Assembly: GCA_012274445.1 (NCBI GenBank) | Contig: JAAROD010000093.1 | Span: 2,170,001-2,234,000, forward strand | Reading direction: 5' to 3' | Source: Sclerotiophoma versabilis | Taxonomy: Eukaryota > Ascomycota > Dothideomycetes > Pleosporales > Didymellaceae | DNA length: 64,000 bases | Shown: positions 22,261 to 33,169 of the stretch, one piece after another | Numbering within the stretch: the first letter of the stretch is position 1 | Layout of the letters: each line of letters opens with the position of its first letter | Made by a program: the position numbers and the translations under genes | The notes under the pieces: model-generated | What the model saw: only the letters and a program-made list of their open reading frames with translations | Database searches by the model: none | What the model was told of the DNA's origin: nothing

Positions 22261-23773
22261 ATGCGCAAGACGCTTCGAAGGTCCTGCGACTCGTGCGCAA
22301 AGTCCAAATTGGCCTGTGATCTACAAACACCGCGATGCTCACGATGCGCTAAGAGGAATTCACCATGCGCATATGCCAATCAACCGCTGTCCGCGTTGGC
22401 AAATGACAACACAACAACGCCCCCGTCAAGAAGCTCACCTACGGATCAAGACACTTCGGTAGTCATGTTCACTAATCCTGCGATCCAGTCCTTTGACCCT
22501 TTTAACACCTACCCTCAAACAAGATTACCACGCCCGCATGTGCAGAGACTGATCCAGCATTGTAAGTCTTGCAAAAAGTAGAACCTGAAAATGCCAGATT
22601 CTCTCTAACGTGTAACAGTCCTGTCTCATATTGCCTTTCAATACTACCCGTTGGATCTCGACATCAAGTCCAACCCTTTCGTCGTATCTTGGTGGCCACT
22701 CGCTCTTGCAGACCCGGCTCTTTTTCATGTGTCACTCCAGACTGCATCACTTGACCTTGACCTGCGGGCGCAAAAGGGGTTTGCCAACTCAGAGATATTG
22801 ATGGCCGACTCCGTTTCGCTAGTCAGACAAAAGATTACTGATCCTGCATCGGCACTGCGAGATGAGACCATGGACTCAATTATCACGCTGGCCGCTATTG
22901 AATATGGCAAGGGCAACGCGGATGTCAGTGCTTTGCATGTTGATGGTGTCAAACGTCTCGTACAGCTAAGAGGAGGTATCAACAACGTCAAACGCGCCAG
23001 CCCTCTTACCGCTAGGATGGTTGCGTGGTACGTACCAGTCTTGACTATGAGTTCAAAGATTATGTTGGCTAACAGCACGAAGGGTCTGCATGATTGTTAT
23101 GCAAACGCCGCAGTTTCCGGTGCAAGATGTTCACGAAACTGGCGATGGCATCGCCCCTATACCACAATGGTATCAAGGCACCAGCAACATCAATGATCTG
23201 ACTCCAACGGTGCTCGATCTTCCTCTTCTTGATCCTGAAATTACAGACGTCCTCTGCCGGCTACACAACCTTTTCGACTCGAGTCAGTACATCCTTTCTA
23301 CTACTGATCTCCACGACTTGACATGTTATGTCGTCCACAAAATGCTGCTCTGGTCTCCCCAGCCCCAGCTTGATAGCTTCCTGTGCGATCTTACTGCCTC
23401 TGGAGTCGTTCGACACGCATTGGTGCTCTATCTGCTTATCATTCACGGTCCCACGTTTTTCTCACATGCAGGCCTCCAGTATGCAACAGCTCTGAAGCTT
23501 CAGGCCCAGATGGAGCATACTTGGTTCACAATGCTTTTGAGACATGGCTCTCTCGCATTATGGCTCCTCTCCGTCGGCATGGTAGCCTCTGATGGGACAC
23601 CAGAAGGTCAATGGTTCATTACCCAGGCGCACACAGCTGCCGGGGCTCTAGGCCTGCAGGTATGGGATGACGTTGTTATTCGCCTCCAGGAAATAGTTTG
23701 GCTGGACTCGCGACCAGCTGCACCTCTGTTCAAGCAAAAATGGCAAGAAGTGTGGGCCACCACAATCACATGA
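22261..23773 (+). CDS. Zn2Cys6 transcription factor
   Basis: Exons 22261-22561, 22619-23027 and 23083-23773 give 466 residues; both introns are supported by phase. The binuclear zinc cluster is complete at the extreme N-terminus: C9, C12, C19, C26, C29 and C36 (RRSCDSCAKSKLACD, then CSRCAKRNSPC). The rest resembles the fungal regulatory domain that is mostly helical (HIAFQYYPLDLD, then ALHVDGVKRLVQLRGGI). The RLVQLRGG-type motif is typical of this class. It is a nuclear DNA-binding regulator; the targets are unknown. It does not sit in an obvious metabolic cluster, its neighbours being a surface protein and LPAELR-type genes. Confidence 0.87.
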
Positions 23774-25305
23774 GCCACGTGGAGAATTCTCACATTATCA
23801 ATCTCATTTAGAGATATTCGCAAAGTTTTGCTCTGGATTATTGTCACACTACAACTGGGTTTGCATACTTTCCGTCATTTGATGTTAGAGGCAGACCCAC
23901 CACTAGGCCGAATAGGACTAGTCTCCGAACGTTCAACACCACCCACAATTGGCCAGTGCGATAAAGGCTCGTCGGACACTAGGCTATTCCGGTAGGTAAC
24001 TGGCTACAAGGTGTAGAAAGGAATTCAAGGACCCATGTTAACCAACCTCTAGCATCTTCGTTCTGACCAAATCTCCAGGACTCTTCGGTCGCTGTAACTC
24101 CTTTAGCTAAGCTACTGTCATACCCGGCTGATTGATCATCGAAAGCCAAGGAACATATAGGCTCAGGAGGTCCCAGATGCCGCGTTCCAGCCCTCTGTGA
24201 GGAGGAGTTAAGTTGCTATTGATTTCCTGTTCATCGAGCTGTAATCATCATTTGCCTGGACCGCCCCCAATACGCGAAGATCGAGCAGTACAGTACTGTA
24301 TGCCACGGCTTAACCCCTCGGCCCTCGGCCAGAGCTTACCCGTGTACCGGATCACCTTCTCAAACCACACAATTGCCTGTTTACAAAGCTAACTAATTAT
24401 CTGCAATGCGGCAAGCAGATCATGTAGTTCATAAACACTACAAAAGCCCGCACGGACATATGTTCATCCGTCAAATTGTTGGTAGAAGTAGCAATACGCA
24501 GCAATGGAACTAGCATTCCTGCGTGTATATATAATGGATAATTCAACCGGCCTTGCGTCGGATCTTACGCCCGCCTTCAGACTCTGCGCTGCGTTCAGGC
24601 TAGACTATGTAGAAGCGAGGCTCACCACCGGCGAACTTGTAGTCGTTTCGTATGGTAGGTCATGTAGTGCTTACTAGTCAGCCAAGCGAACGCTTCGGCT
24701 GCGAAGTCTGTATTCTTACCATGCGCAAGTGGTCGGGAGGCTGTATCGTCTGGTCACCTTGGCTTAGTACGGCGGACATGATGTGCGGTGAGTTAAAGGT
24801 TGCGCTTTATCCTCCGAGTCTTGCTGACCCGGAAGTACGTAGATAATCAAAGCTGTGAAGGTTTAGTCCAGCATCAAGGGTATTATGTGGTTCGGAATTT
24901 CACAGGTTATGGGTGTCGGTGTGTTGGTACAATGGCAAGAGCGCAAGCAAATGACAAGCCGATGCTATGATGTCACACGCCGCCCTAACTCGGACTTCTT
25001 TTGGTCGATGCAAGTATCTTCGAATCATGGTATATACACCCGACATATCCCTGCAAATCGCATACGGTTATTGTGAAAGTTGAGACAAACGCGTTGAGTG
25101 CCTTTACCGGCGTTTGCCTCAATTCCCTAGTCTACGCCGAAGATACTGGCATGCTTGCTGACCGCAAGACTCACTACTCTGCAACATGAGACGAACCAAG
25201 GTGAAGATGATATATTATCTAGCCGTTTGTACCTCTTGAAGCTCCAGACTATCGGCACCAAGTCCCACAGTACTACCCTCCTTCACTCCACATCAACAGC
25301 ACGAC
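23774..25305. other. Intergenic, 1.5 kb, with one copy of a dispersed repeat
   Basis: No supported gene. A repeat copy lies at 24600-24643 (see the repeat entry). The rest is ordinary intergenic sequence with short spurious frames. Confidence 0.4.
24600..24643 (+). repeat. Short dispersed repeat, copy 1
   Basis: About 44 bp beginning CTAGACTATGTAG and ending GGCGAACTTGTAGT. It matches a second copy at 34044-34114 in the same orientation. Both are intergenic. Possibly remnants of a small non-autonomous element. Confidence 0.5.
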
Positions 25306-25982
25306 ATGGCCCCCATCCAACGCATTATGGATAGGCCAATAAAGTCAGAGTACTACTTTTTTGCTTACGAATACGACGCTGTGTACGTGGATCTTCTCGC
25401 TCAGATGTGTAATTTCTTCCTGACAAGCGCAGTACACAGAACAACCAAGCGAACTCACCTCTCCTGCGATTGCCAGCCGAGCTACGCAACCGCATCTATG
25501 AGTTGGTTTTTGACTCGGCCACTCTGCAGCGTGACTTGAGTCCTACCTCAACTGGGTGCTACCGCGTCGAGCTCGATAGCTCGCGCTTGCTCCAGGTTTG
25601 TCGACAAACCCGCTTTGAGGCCCGCCCCTTCCGACACAACTTCACGTACTACCGACTCAACATCAGAATGGAAGGAAGGCACATTCAGGACCTCGTTAAA
25701 TTGGTCGGGCAAGCTCAGTGCGCTCAGGTAGTCCGAATTGATATGTTTCTGTCGCTCGCTCGTGCGATTCACAGAAGGACCACGAAGGCTACACTACAAG
25801 GGCCGTACGATGGGCCATGGACTGCGAGCGGAGACTGCATCTTCCTTTCACTCAAGCAAATTGTAGTGACCTACACCACCTATCTTGATGACAATGCGAT
25901 CGAGATCGGCACCTCTTTGCAGAGGCTCTTCAACAATCCGGACCTCGATGTGCATTTTCGTGCAGCAAACTACTGGCGATAA
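25306..25982 (+). CDS. LPAELRNRIYELVF-type protein (2EXR/F-box-like family)
   Basis: Exons 25306-25382 and 25433-25982, with a 50-bp intron whose phase joins the N-terminus to SPLLRLPAELRNRIYELVF. The product is about 208 residues. The LPAELRNRIYE motif marks a large family of fungal proteins of unknown function related to F-box-like modules; VCRQTRFEARPF after it is also typical. The family is expanded in plant-associated Dothideomycetes. A paralogue lies 1.6 kb downstream (26910). Exon 1 is less certain than exon 2 because its sequence is not conserved in any way I can recognise. Confidence 0.65.
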
Positions 25983-26421
25983 GACGTGAGCATGAATTCA
26001 TTGCTGGAGAGAACGATCAAGGGTATAAACAGGCGCATATGTAGGGGTTACTGGTCATGGACGTAAGAATGGCGTTGGCACCGATACGATGGGAACATGC
26101 CCCACTTCGATTTCATTTCGCTTCCCTTCGTAACAAGAGCAAAATCCTGCAGCTGCCTTCGCTTATTAACGAAATCTACGAGCTCGAACACAAACTGAAC
26201 AAGATTGCTTTGGTTCCGCTACGGGTGGCTTGGTTACGACAGGTTCCACAAGGACCGTGCAAACTCTTTACCGTTGCAGAACTGTATACGAGTAGATATC
26301 AATCCAATGCAATGTGATATAGTGAATTATTGAAGTTTTTCCGCAGTCTTCTCCTTCAACTCTTCCTTTTGTCCTTCCCTCCACCAATGAACATCCACAC
26401 TACTCACCCCTCATCGCTCGC

Positions 26422-26862
26422 GATGGCTTCACAAGATGCCAACGTGATCGATATAGACGGCCATGCATTCACAAGAGGCCCACCGACGTAAATTAGGACA
26501 CTGAAGGTTGTAAATGGAGGTCTCGGGTATGTTATCCTTTTCCGAGTGAGATAGAACTTAGATGAATCTAAGGCGTGGGTATTACTGCGCCCGTTAGACT
26601 TTGAAGCAACGCAAATACTACCGTTTGATCCTGGACAAGTTAAATCAGTATGTCTTTGTCTTGCGATAAGGTTCACAATGAGCTGCAAGCAATGACGTAC
26701 CGCTGGTATGCTCACTTACTTCTCGCACTTCCTGAACTAAGTCCTGGCACCTGCCAACGCGAACTTGCCATCAAGCTCTTACAACAAAACACGATGCCGA
26801 AACTGAGGACTCCTAGGCGGCGAAGAGCCAGACAAGACAAGCGGACGAAAGGTTCCATTTAA
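26422..26862 (+). other. Coding-like remnant, possibly a broken small gene
   Basis: An ATG at 26422 opens MASQDANVIDIDGHAFTRG and then meets a stop. A second stretch near 26570-26644 reads AWVLLRPLDFEATQILPFD, followed by a possible donor (GTATGT). A third frame ends at 26862 with a basic tail (RTPRRRRARQDKR). I could not join these with confident splice sites. It may be a small multi-exon gene or a fragment. No family is recognised. Confidence 0.25.
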
Positions 26863-26909
26863 GCTTCTTCAAGCTTCTTTGGATCCTCACTGACTCTCCT
26901 AGCACAAGG

Positions 26910-27425
26910 ATGAACCAGCTCAACTCACCTCTTCTGCGCCCACCTCCCGAACTCCGCAATCGCATTTACGCCCTGGTATTTGGAGAAGCCTCCATCCAAA
27001 ACGTGCCACGTTCGGGATCTAGAACATTGCGGACATTGTTTACCTTTGTTCAGCTCGGTACGCCACTCATGCACGCTTGTCGACAGTTGCAACATGGGAC
27101 AAGATCCTACAAGATCTCCTTTACCACACTTATCTTCTCAAATCAGCACAATGAGAGCATCTTAAACATCCCTGACCACCAACGATACTGAGCACTAAGA
27201 AAGCTTCAGGTGGAGAAGGTATTTGCGGAATACTTGCTTGACAGTGTGAAAGGATGGTCCTTCCAAGGATCGGTGCAACAACGTGTGATCGATGCTATAT
27301 TTCCATCGCTCAAACATATATTTGTGGTTGATGGGAAAAGGCTGACACTGCAAAAGAAGAACGAATATGTGTCTTGCCTACAAAAGGTGTTTAGTAAGGT
27401 AGAGCTGCAAGTATACTTCGAATGA
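26910..27425 (+). pseudogene. Second LPAELR-type paralogue, interrupted by one TGA
   Basis: Starts MNQLNSPLLRPPPELRNRIY, matching the paralogue at 25306 (SPLLRLPAELRNRIYELVF). A TGA at 27189-27191 cuts the frame after about 93 residues, but the same frame runs on open to a TGA at 27423-27425. That downstream part ends in SLKHIFVVDG and KVFSKVELQVYF, which parallels SLKQIVVTYT and RLFNNPDLDVHF in the intact copy. A CGA-to-TGA change would explain it. The rest looks well preserved, so the loss is probably recent. An intron that removes the stop is not obvious: no good donor precedes it. Confidence 0.65.
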
Positions 27426-28204
27426 GGACTTTGGGGTGATGCTTGGGCAGACGAATCTAAATTTTCCTTTGGAAATAGATTCGAGGGGAGGAGAAAAGCC
27501 ATGAACCGAGATGTTGAAGGAGAGGCGTGCTTGGAACAATCTAGCAGACAGGAATCATGATTCAAGATCATCCAAGAGCTATCTCCCAGAAGAAACTGAT
27601 TGGTCCATTATCTCAGAAAGTTCTCCTGTGCAGGTCTCTGCGTGGATAGGACGCCGATAGCCGAGTGTCAAAGCACTCGCCACCACAAACAGCTTTCCTG
27701 CGCTCCAGCCATCCTCTATACTCGAGTATTTGCAACCCAAGATCACAGGCTACGGCGTGATACAGCTCATCCGGCTCATGCCTAACCTGAGATATACCAC
27801 AGTGTTCCTTGAAGAGGGACTTTCCTGACATTGCGGCTACTGTTGTGCAATCTGCACAGTCCTATGGTCAAGGTCAGACCTAAAGGGGTATTGCGCCCTA
27901 ATGATTAAGCGCTCGCTCAAGCAGTCAGTCCTACATGTTATTCCCTACAAATGGGCGGGGCGCAGACGACCATCTTGTCCACTCTTGTATAAGAGGTTCT
28001 GCAAGCGCCTGCACGACAAGATCTCATTTTCTGCGCTTCCCCTTCAAAAACAATATCCGCATTGTTATCCGCATAAAGCCCAACCAACCTGAGCAAAATA
28101 ATTCTACCGGACATTGCTGCTACCAAGTTCTTCGGTATCCGCACAGAAAATCTCTCGGATCGAGACATACAAACTGCATGCTTGATTTTCGCTCCGCGAT
28201 TATA
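27426..28204. other. Intergenic upstream of the ankyrin gene
   Basis: About 0.78 kb with short frames only. No feature I can support. Confidence 0.4.
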
Positions 28205-30360
28205 ATGTCTATGAAAGACCTGCCAGTTGAGGTCCTACAGCTCGTGATTGACGTCGTTGTGCAGAACACCAAATTGCAACACGCCATCAAACTTGGGGAA
28301 ACATGCCGTAAATCGCCTCAGAATAGCGCGCATCATCTCATTCTGACAAGACCTGGGCCAGTTCAACGAGCTCGTTCAAAAATCGATTTTTCGCCTACCA
28401 AAAGCAATTCTTATTCAAAGGAAAATGTGCGGTTCCATGTCACAAAGACTTGTTGATTTCAAGATGCAGCTTGGAAATGCCAATGAGTTACTGCTATGCT
28501 ACACCATCAATCACACTGCAGATTATCTTGCTGGCCGGGCCAAGACTGAGCTTCGAAATCGGTTTATGCACGTTCTCAAAACATGTGCGGTGGGCACAAT
28601 GGTGTATTGGAGACTTCTCGACTGCCTTACAACGGAGAGACAGAAGTACCTTCGACCTGATGATATCAAAGAGAATGCTCTTGTAGCGGCTGTCGGGGCG
28701 AAAGAGACTTTCGCTGTACAAAAGCTCTTAGATGAGGGAGTTAGTGCTGCTTCGAGTACTCCCTTCTTCGGAGAGGCTTTGGCTACGGCGGCGTCGTCAG
28801 GATCTCTGGTAATAGTGCATCTTTTGCTAGACCACTTTGATTGGAATACCTACCAACAGCTTGTTGGACTCCGCCTCATGAACGCCATCGAGGCTGCCGC
28901 TGCCGCTGGCTATGAGCGTGTGCTGGTCAGGCTGCTCGATCATAAAGACCGCATTGCCAGGTCTACATACGATGACGCCATTATTCGCATGGTCAAGAAC
29001 AGTCAAACAACACATGTGGATCAATTATTGGACCTCAGACGAGAAGACCGTACCCAAACACCGAAGAGAGAGTTCTGGCTACGTCTCGTGCGAACAGCAG
29101 CAGAATATGATCGGAGAGCGTTGCTGCAACGCATCCTAACAAAGTGGGGTCCATCAGCCATCGAAGAAGCCTCACTCGTGAAAGCAAGCAAAGACGCGTG
29201 TTTGGAGAATCATGATGAAGTGTTCCAGACCTTACTGCCTCATCTATCAGCCTCTCACTCGATAGAACACGCAGACAGTCTTTTTTGGGCCGCAAGGTTT
29301 GGAAACATGGAAGTCTTGAGGAACCTTTTAACACTCCTACAGAACGATCGGCGCGCGCTACTTCTCGCCCTCACCGGCGCTGTATCTGGCAAAACGTCGG
29401 AGACTATCTCGCACCTGCTCGAGGTTGCAGGCGTCAGTACTCTCATTGAAGACGTTCCAACACGCTTCGACGACATTGTCCGTCTGATGCTCCAGAAGCT
29501 TCCTCTTGCGTGACTGCACATCCCTCGAAATTGCTTTCAGTATCAGCCCAGGTAGAGCACTTACGCGCAGCCATCAGGGCAGGGAAGCTCGTCGATGTCA
29601 TTACTATCTTTATTTCTATACGGGCCTCCCATTCGGACGACACCCTAATCGGGGTTTCCAGTGCGTTCAATGACGCAGCGAAGAGTATGCAGCTTGATGT
29701 TCTTTTATTCTTGTGCGAGAATTGGACGCCTTACTTGATGACTTCTTGTGTGAAATCCCCAGCTGTAGCACAGATTTTCATGGATTTTGGCTGGGACGTT
29801 AGCGGAACAGATGTGGGTTCGAAATATCCGCGCCTAGGGCAAGTGCACCAACAGGAGCACAAATAGCACAGCTAACGACCGCCAGGAGCTTCGTCCATGA
29901 TGAACATTTCTCTCGATGGCTGCTGGGCAAGGGAGCTTCCGCCGACGCAAGAGGGGAATTCGATGTCACTCCAATGTCTGTAGCGGTCATGCACGCCCCG
30001 ATTCCAACAATAAGGTTGTTCCTCAGCCGCAGCAGTGGCATTAGGTTTGGACAACTCCTCCACTTTGCCGTGCAACGAGGAGACGAATATGGTCTTGAAG
30101 CCGTCGAACTTCTGCTGCACCTAGGTTGTCCGATCAACGGCATCTGGTTCCGGGACGATGAACGCTCTTGGCTGGAGTGGGGAATAGGGGAAGCAGGCAC
30201 ACCCCTGATCAGTGCAGCTGAGCATGGAAAAGACGATATTGTGGCGTATCTGCTTTCGAGAGGTGCCGACGCTGCGATTGTGTCCAACAGAGGCCGTACA
30301 GCCCTGAATGTTGCGGAAAGCAAACATCGATCTAGAGCCGTACAGCTCTTGAGCAATTAA
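28205..30360 (+). CDS. Ankyrin-repeat protein with an F-box-like N-terminus
   Basis: Proposed exons: 28205-28307, 28351-29477, 29552-29812 and 29872-30360, about 659 residues. The start reads MSMKDLPVEVLQLVIDVVV, an F-box-like helix. Ankyrin-like units follow: VAAVGAKETFAVQKLLDEGV, LATAASSGSLVIVHLLLDH and AARFGNMEVLRNLLTLL. Near the C-terminus are TPLISAAEHGKDDIVAYLL and SRGADAAIVSNRGRTALNV, the best match to the consensus. Introns 1 and 3 are well supported by phase. Intron 2 is a guess: exon 2 otherwise runs to a TGA at 29513, and the frame after it is different, so the locus may instead be two genes or carry a frameshift. Such proteins are usually intracellular adaptors. Confidence 0.65.
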
Positions 30361-32188
30361 CTTGGGGGCTGTCTCAACATCATGTTGCACGCGCTCCTAT
30401 AAATCAAACTCGAGATGGACAGGATCGATAATTCTTCTGACCACGGGCTGACCAACTGACCTTCTGCCGTTTAGAATTCACTCGTTGACAGGAAGATGTA
30501 CATATGATTTGTTGACAATTCTACTTATCAGAGCCAGCATCGCGTTTGTCCACAGTTGACAGCCGTGCTCTGTGTTGGAGCGCTTTCAGGAACGCATGTG
30601 ATATCTCTACCCTCTACAGATACCCGAGGCGAGCCGCTTCACCCGTCCATGAAGACTGTTCCCAGATGCATCTCATTTCCGATCATTGCTTGGGTGAAAC
30701 GTTCATAGTGCCACTGAACACTAGTGTGGGATAAATTCTACGCCGCGATACATGGCAACTAGTTACTCTAGGGCAGTAATGACGACATCATTTTTTATAC
30801 TTTACATACATAAGGAGTCCTGTACTCGAGGAGAAATAGCCGTTAATTGTTCTGACAAGTACGGACGGCGTCGCTAGTCAGGTCTTCAGCGAGCTTGGTA
30901 AAGGATGTAGGATGTGGACCAGTATGAGCAACAACGGCGGCGTGGGGCAAGACTAGCGTGAAGGCTATGCAGGCAGAGATACCCCTGACACCTGTAGTCT
31001 TTTTATGTTCCGCAGAATAGGAGTTTGTCCAATCAGATTTATCGATACGAACTATCTTCGTTTTCCTTCTTCGATCGCTTCGAAAAAGGGTCAATGTAGT
31101 GGCAGACGATGAATAAGCAAAATAGAAGCGAGACAATCGAGGGATGGCGTCGATTTGAATTATCACATTCCCGACTGAAAGTTCTTGTTGCGCTTCGAAA
31201 GCAGCATTATCCCAACCCTAAGCCATTGCTTCTGTGCTATGTGTGTTGGTTGGTGGGAGTGTTCATGGCAGCGGGTAGCAGCACGATCTACTGGGTAAGC
31301 TAAGCCAGCGCTTTTAGTACGCAGGCAACCGCAATCTTCGATTCCTCATGCCTAAAATTCCAGTTGTCATGTTCAGATAGCACTGCAAACGCACTGTCAC
31401 CACTGGACAAAGGACGGCCGGCGCAAGGTCATGCTTGAACGTCTACCATAACCAACGCCGCCTTCATCGCAAACCAGTATCCGAAGACTTGCACGCCGGT
31501 CAACAGATTAGCATCCCAGATACTCCAGTTCAAATGCTATACGGACCAATACGCGCTCGCATGTGGCTGTCAGTCGGTCCGTTGCTCGATCAAGCCTGCC
31601 CACATTATCTAGACTATCCCGCAGCTGTCACATCTAGATCACAGTGACAGAATCTTCACGGAGAAGATACTCTTTGAGGATGCTTGTGCCACACAAACAC
31701 ACTGAATGAGCGTTGCCGGTTTCCTTCTTGGCGTTTGGAACAAAATGAATGGGGGTGTTTCGACGCTGTCAACGCGGGAACTAGTGTTTTGAGCCTCAAC
31801 GTTGGCCAATCAGCGCCCGGCGCAAAAGCGAGCGGATCTCAGCGATGTCCCGCGTTCATGCGCGTCTCCACCACATCGACTTTCTAAGGCAAGCTGTGGC
31901 GCTCTCTCGGTAGCGAGGACCAGACGAGGCGAGGCGATGCGGTAACACGGGTCCGGAGGCTTGCTTGACGGGCACTGAAGGGTATCTTGAAACAGAGTTA
32001 GGAGAAACAACACGAAAGAGGAAGAGTAGGTTCTGCAATGCGGGACGCATGGAAGCGCTTGCCTGGGAGATAAATACTTCCAGCGAGAACGCGTTCAGCT
32101 TCTCCAGCAGTTCACTCATTCAGTTCTCTCCAACCACTTTCGCTTTTTTTTCCCCATAACCACATTCGTTTCATACACCAGACACAGG
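30361..32188. other. Intergenic, 1.8 kb, with the promoter of the DUF1996 gene
   Basis: No supported gene. A TATA-like GATAAATA at about 32069-32076 lies about 115 bp before the start codon at 32189, followed by a pyrimidine-rich leader (CTTTCGCTTTTTTTTCC), the usual fungal core-promoter pattern for a highly expressed gene. Confidence 0.5.
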
Positions 32189-33169
32189 ATGTCTCCTTCC
32201 AACACTCTCCTCTTGGGCGCCGGTCTTCTCGCCCAGCTCGCCAGCGCTTACACCGTGGTCAACGTTGCCTCCCCGTTCATGTACAAGAACGTCGACCCCA
32301 TCGTGTTCCCCGGCTCTTACAGCAAGTCTCACTTGCACTCTTTCTTCGGCTCCGATGCCGTCACTGCCAACACGAAGACGTCTGCCGAGCTCCAGGCCGG
32401 CTGCACGAACGCGCAGAACCCCAACGATCTGTCTGTCTACTGGATCCCCACCCCTCTTTACACCACCGACAACACCAACTACAAGCCCATCCCCATCAGC
32501 CGCTTCAGCGCATACTACAACCTCGGCGAGGCTCCGGCCGAGGTCGCTATCCCTCAGAACCTGAGAATGGTTGCCGGTGAGGCCAACGCAATGACGCAGA
32601 GCGCCATGCCCGCCGACGCAAAGATTGAGTGGTTCTGCGAGGGTGACGCCTTTGCCGGACTGGACAGCAACGGATTCCCCAGCAAGACATGCTCGACCCA
32701 TCTCCAGTCCCTTCTGTACTTCCCCAACTGCGTCAACGAGGCCACGCTCGAGACCGGCTACAAGTCTCGCAGCCACGGCACACCCAACTGGTGCCCCAAG
32801 GGCATGAAGTCCATGCCCCAGCTGCGATTCTCCATCCGCTACGACCTTCGCAAGGTCCTGCCCAAGGGCTGGTCCGGCAAGTTCCCCGGCAAGCTCGCCT
32901 GCGGCCCGGCATGGTGCATGCACGGCGACTTCATCAACGGCTGGACTCAGGATGCGGCTCAGAACATGGTTGCTACAACTTCTGACAAGCGCAAGTTCAT
33001 GGCTGTCGACGGCAAGCTTGGAAAGAACGGCGCAAAGCCTACCTGCAAGTCTGCTGATGCCGAGCCCAGCAAGGGTACCAGCGACTACGCCAAGAGCGTG
33101 AGCATGATGAGCAAGCGTGAGGTCCCTGCTCTCGGATGGACCAGCAAGTCCAGGTTCACCAAGCACTAG
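32189..33169 (+). CDS. Secreted DUF1996 protein
   Basis: One exon, 326 residues, with a signal peptide (about residues 1-20, LLLGAGLLAQLASA). The domain matches what I know of DUF1996, found in secreted or wall-associated fungal proteins of unknown activity. Its marks are VDPIVFPGSYSKSHLHSFFG near the start (the SxHLHxFFG motif), then WIPTPLY, IEWFCEG and NCVNEA, and HGTPNWCPKGMKSMPQLRFS towards the end. Codon use is strongly C-ending, and the leader is pyrimidine-rich, suggesting strong expression. The last 40 residues are basic. The frame is intact. Confidence 0.9.
   Translation: MSPSNTLLLGAGLLAQLASAYTVVNVASPFMYKNVDPIVFPGSYSKSHLHSFFGSDAVTANTKTSAELQAGCTNAQNPNDLSVYWIPTPLYTTDNTNYKPIPISRFSAYYNLGEAPAEVAIPQNLRMVAGEANAMTQSAMPADAKIEWFCEGDAFAGLDSNGFPSKTCSTHLQSLLYFPNCVNEATLETGYKSRSHGTPNWCPKGMKSMPQLRFSIRYDLRKVLPKGWSGKFPGKLACGPAWCMHGDFINGWTQDAAQNMVATTSDKRKFMAVDGKLGKNGAKPTCKSADAEPSKGTSDYAKSVSMMSKREVPALGWTSKSRFTKH

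Noticed and set aside
24901..24990. tRNA-like stretch (GTTGGTACAATGGCAAGAGC)
   Set aside because: No matching T-loop or acceptor stem could be found, so it is not a tRNA.
32171..33166. 331-codon minus-strand frame
   Set aside because: Antisense shadow of the DUF1996 gene, which has strong C-ending codon bias.
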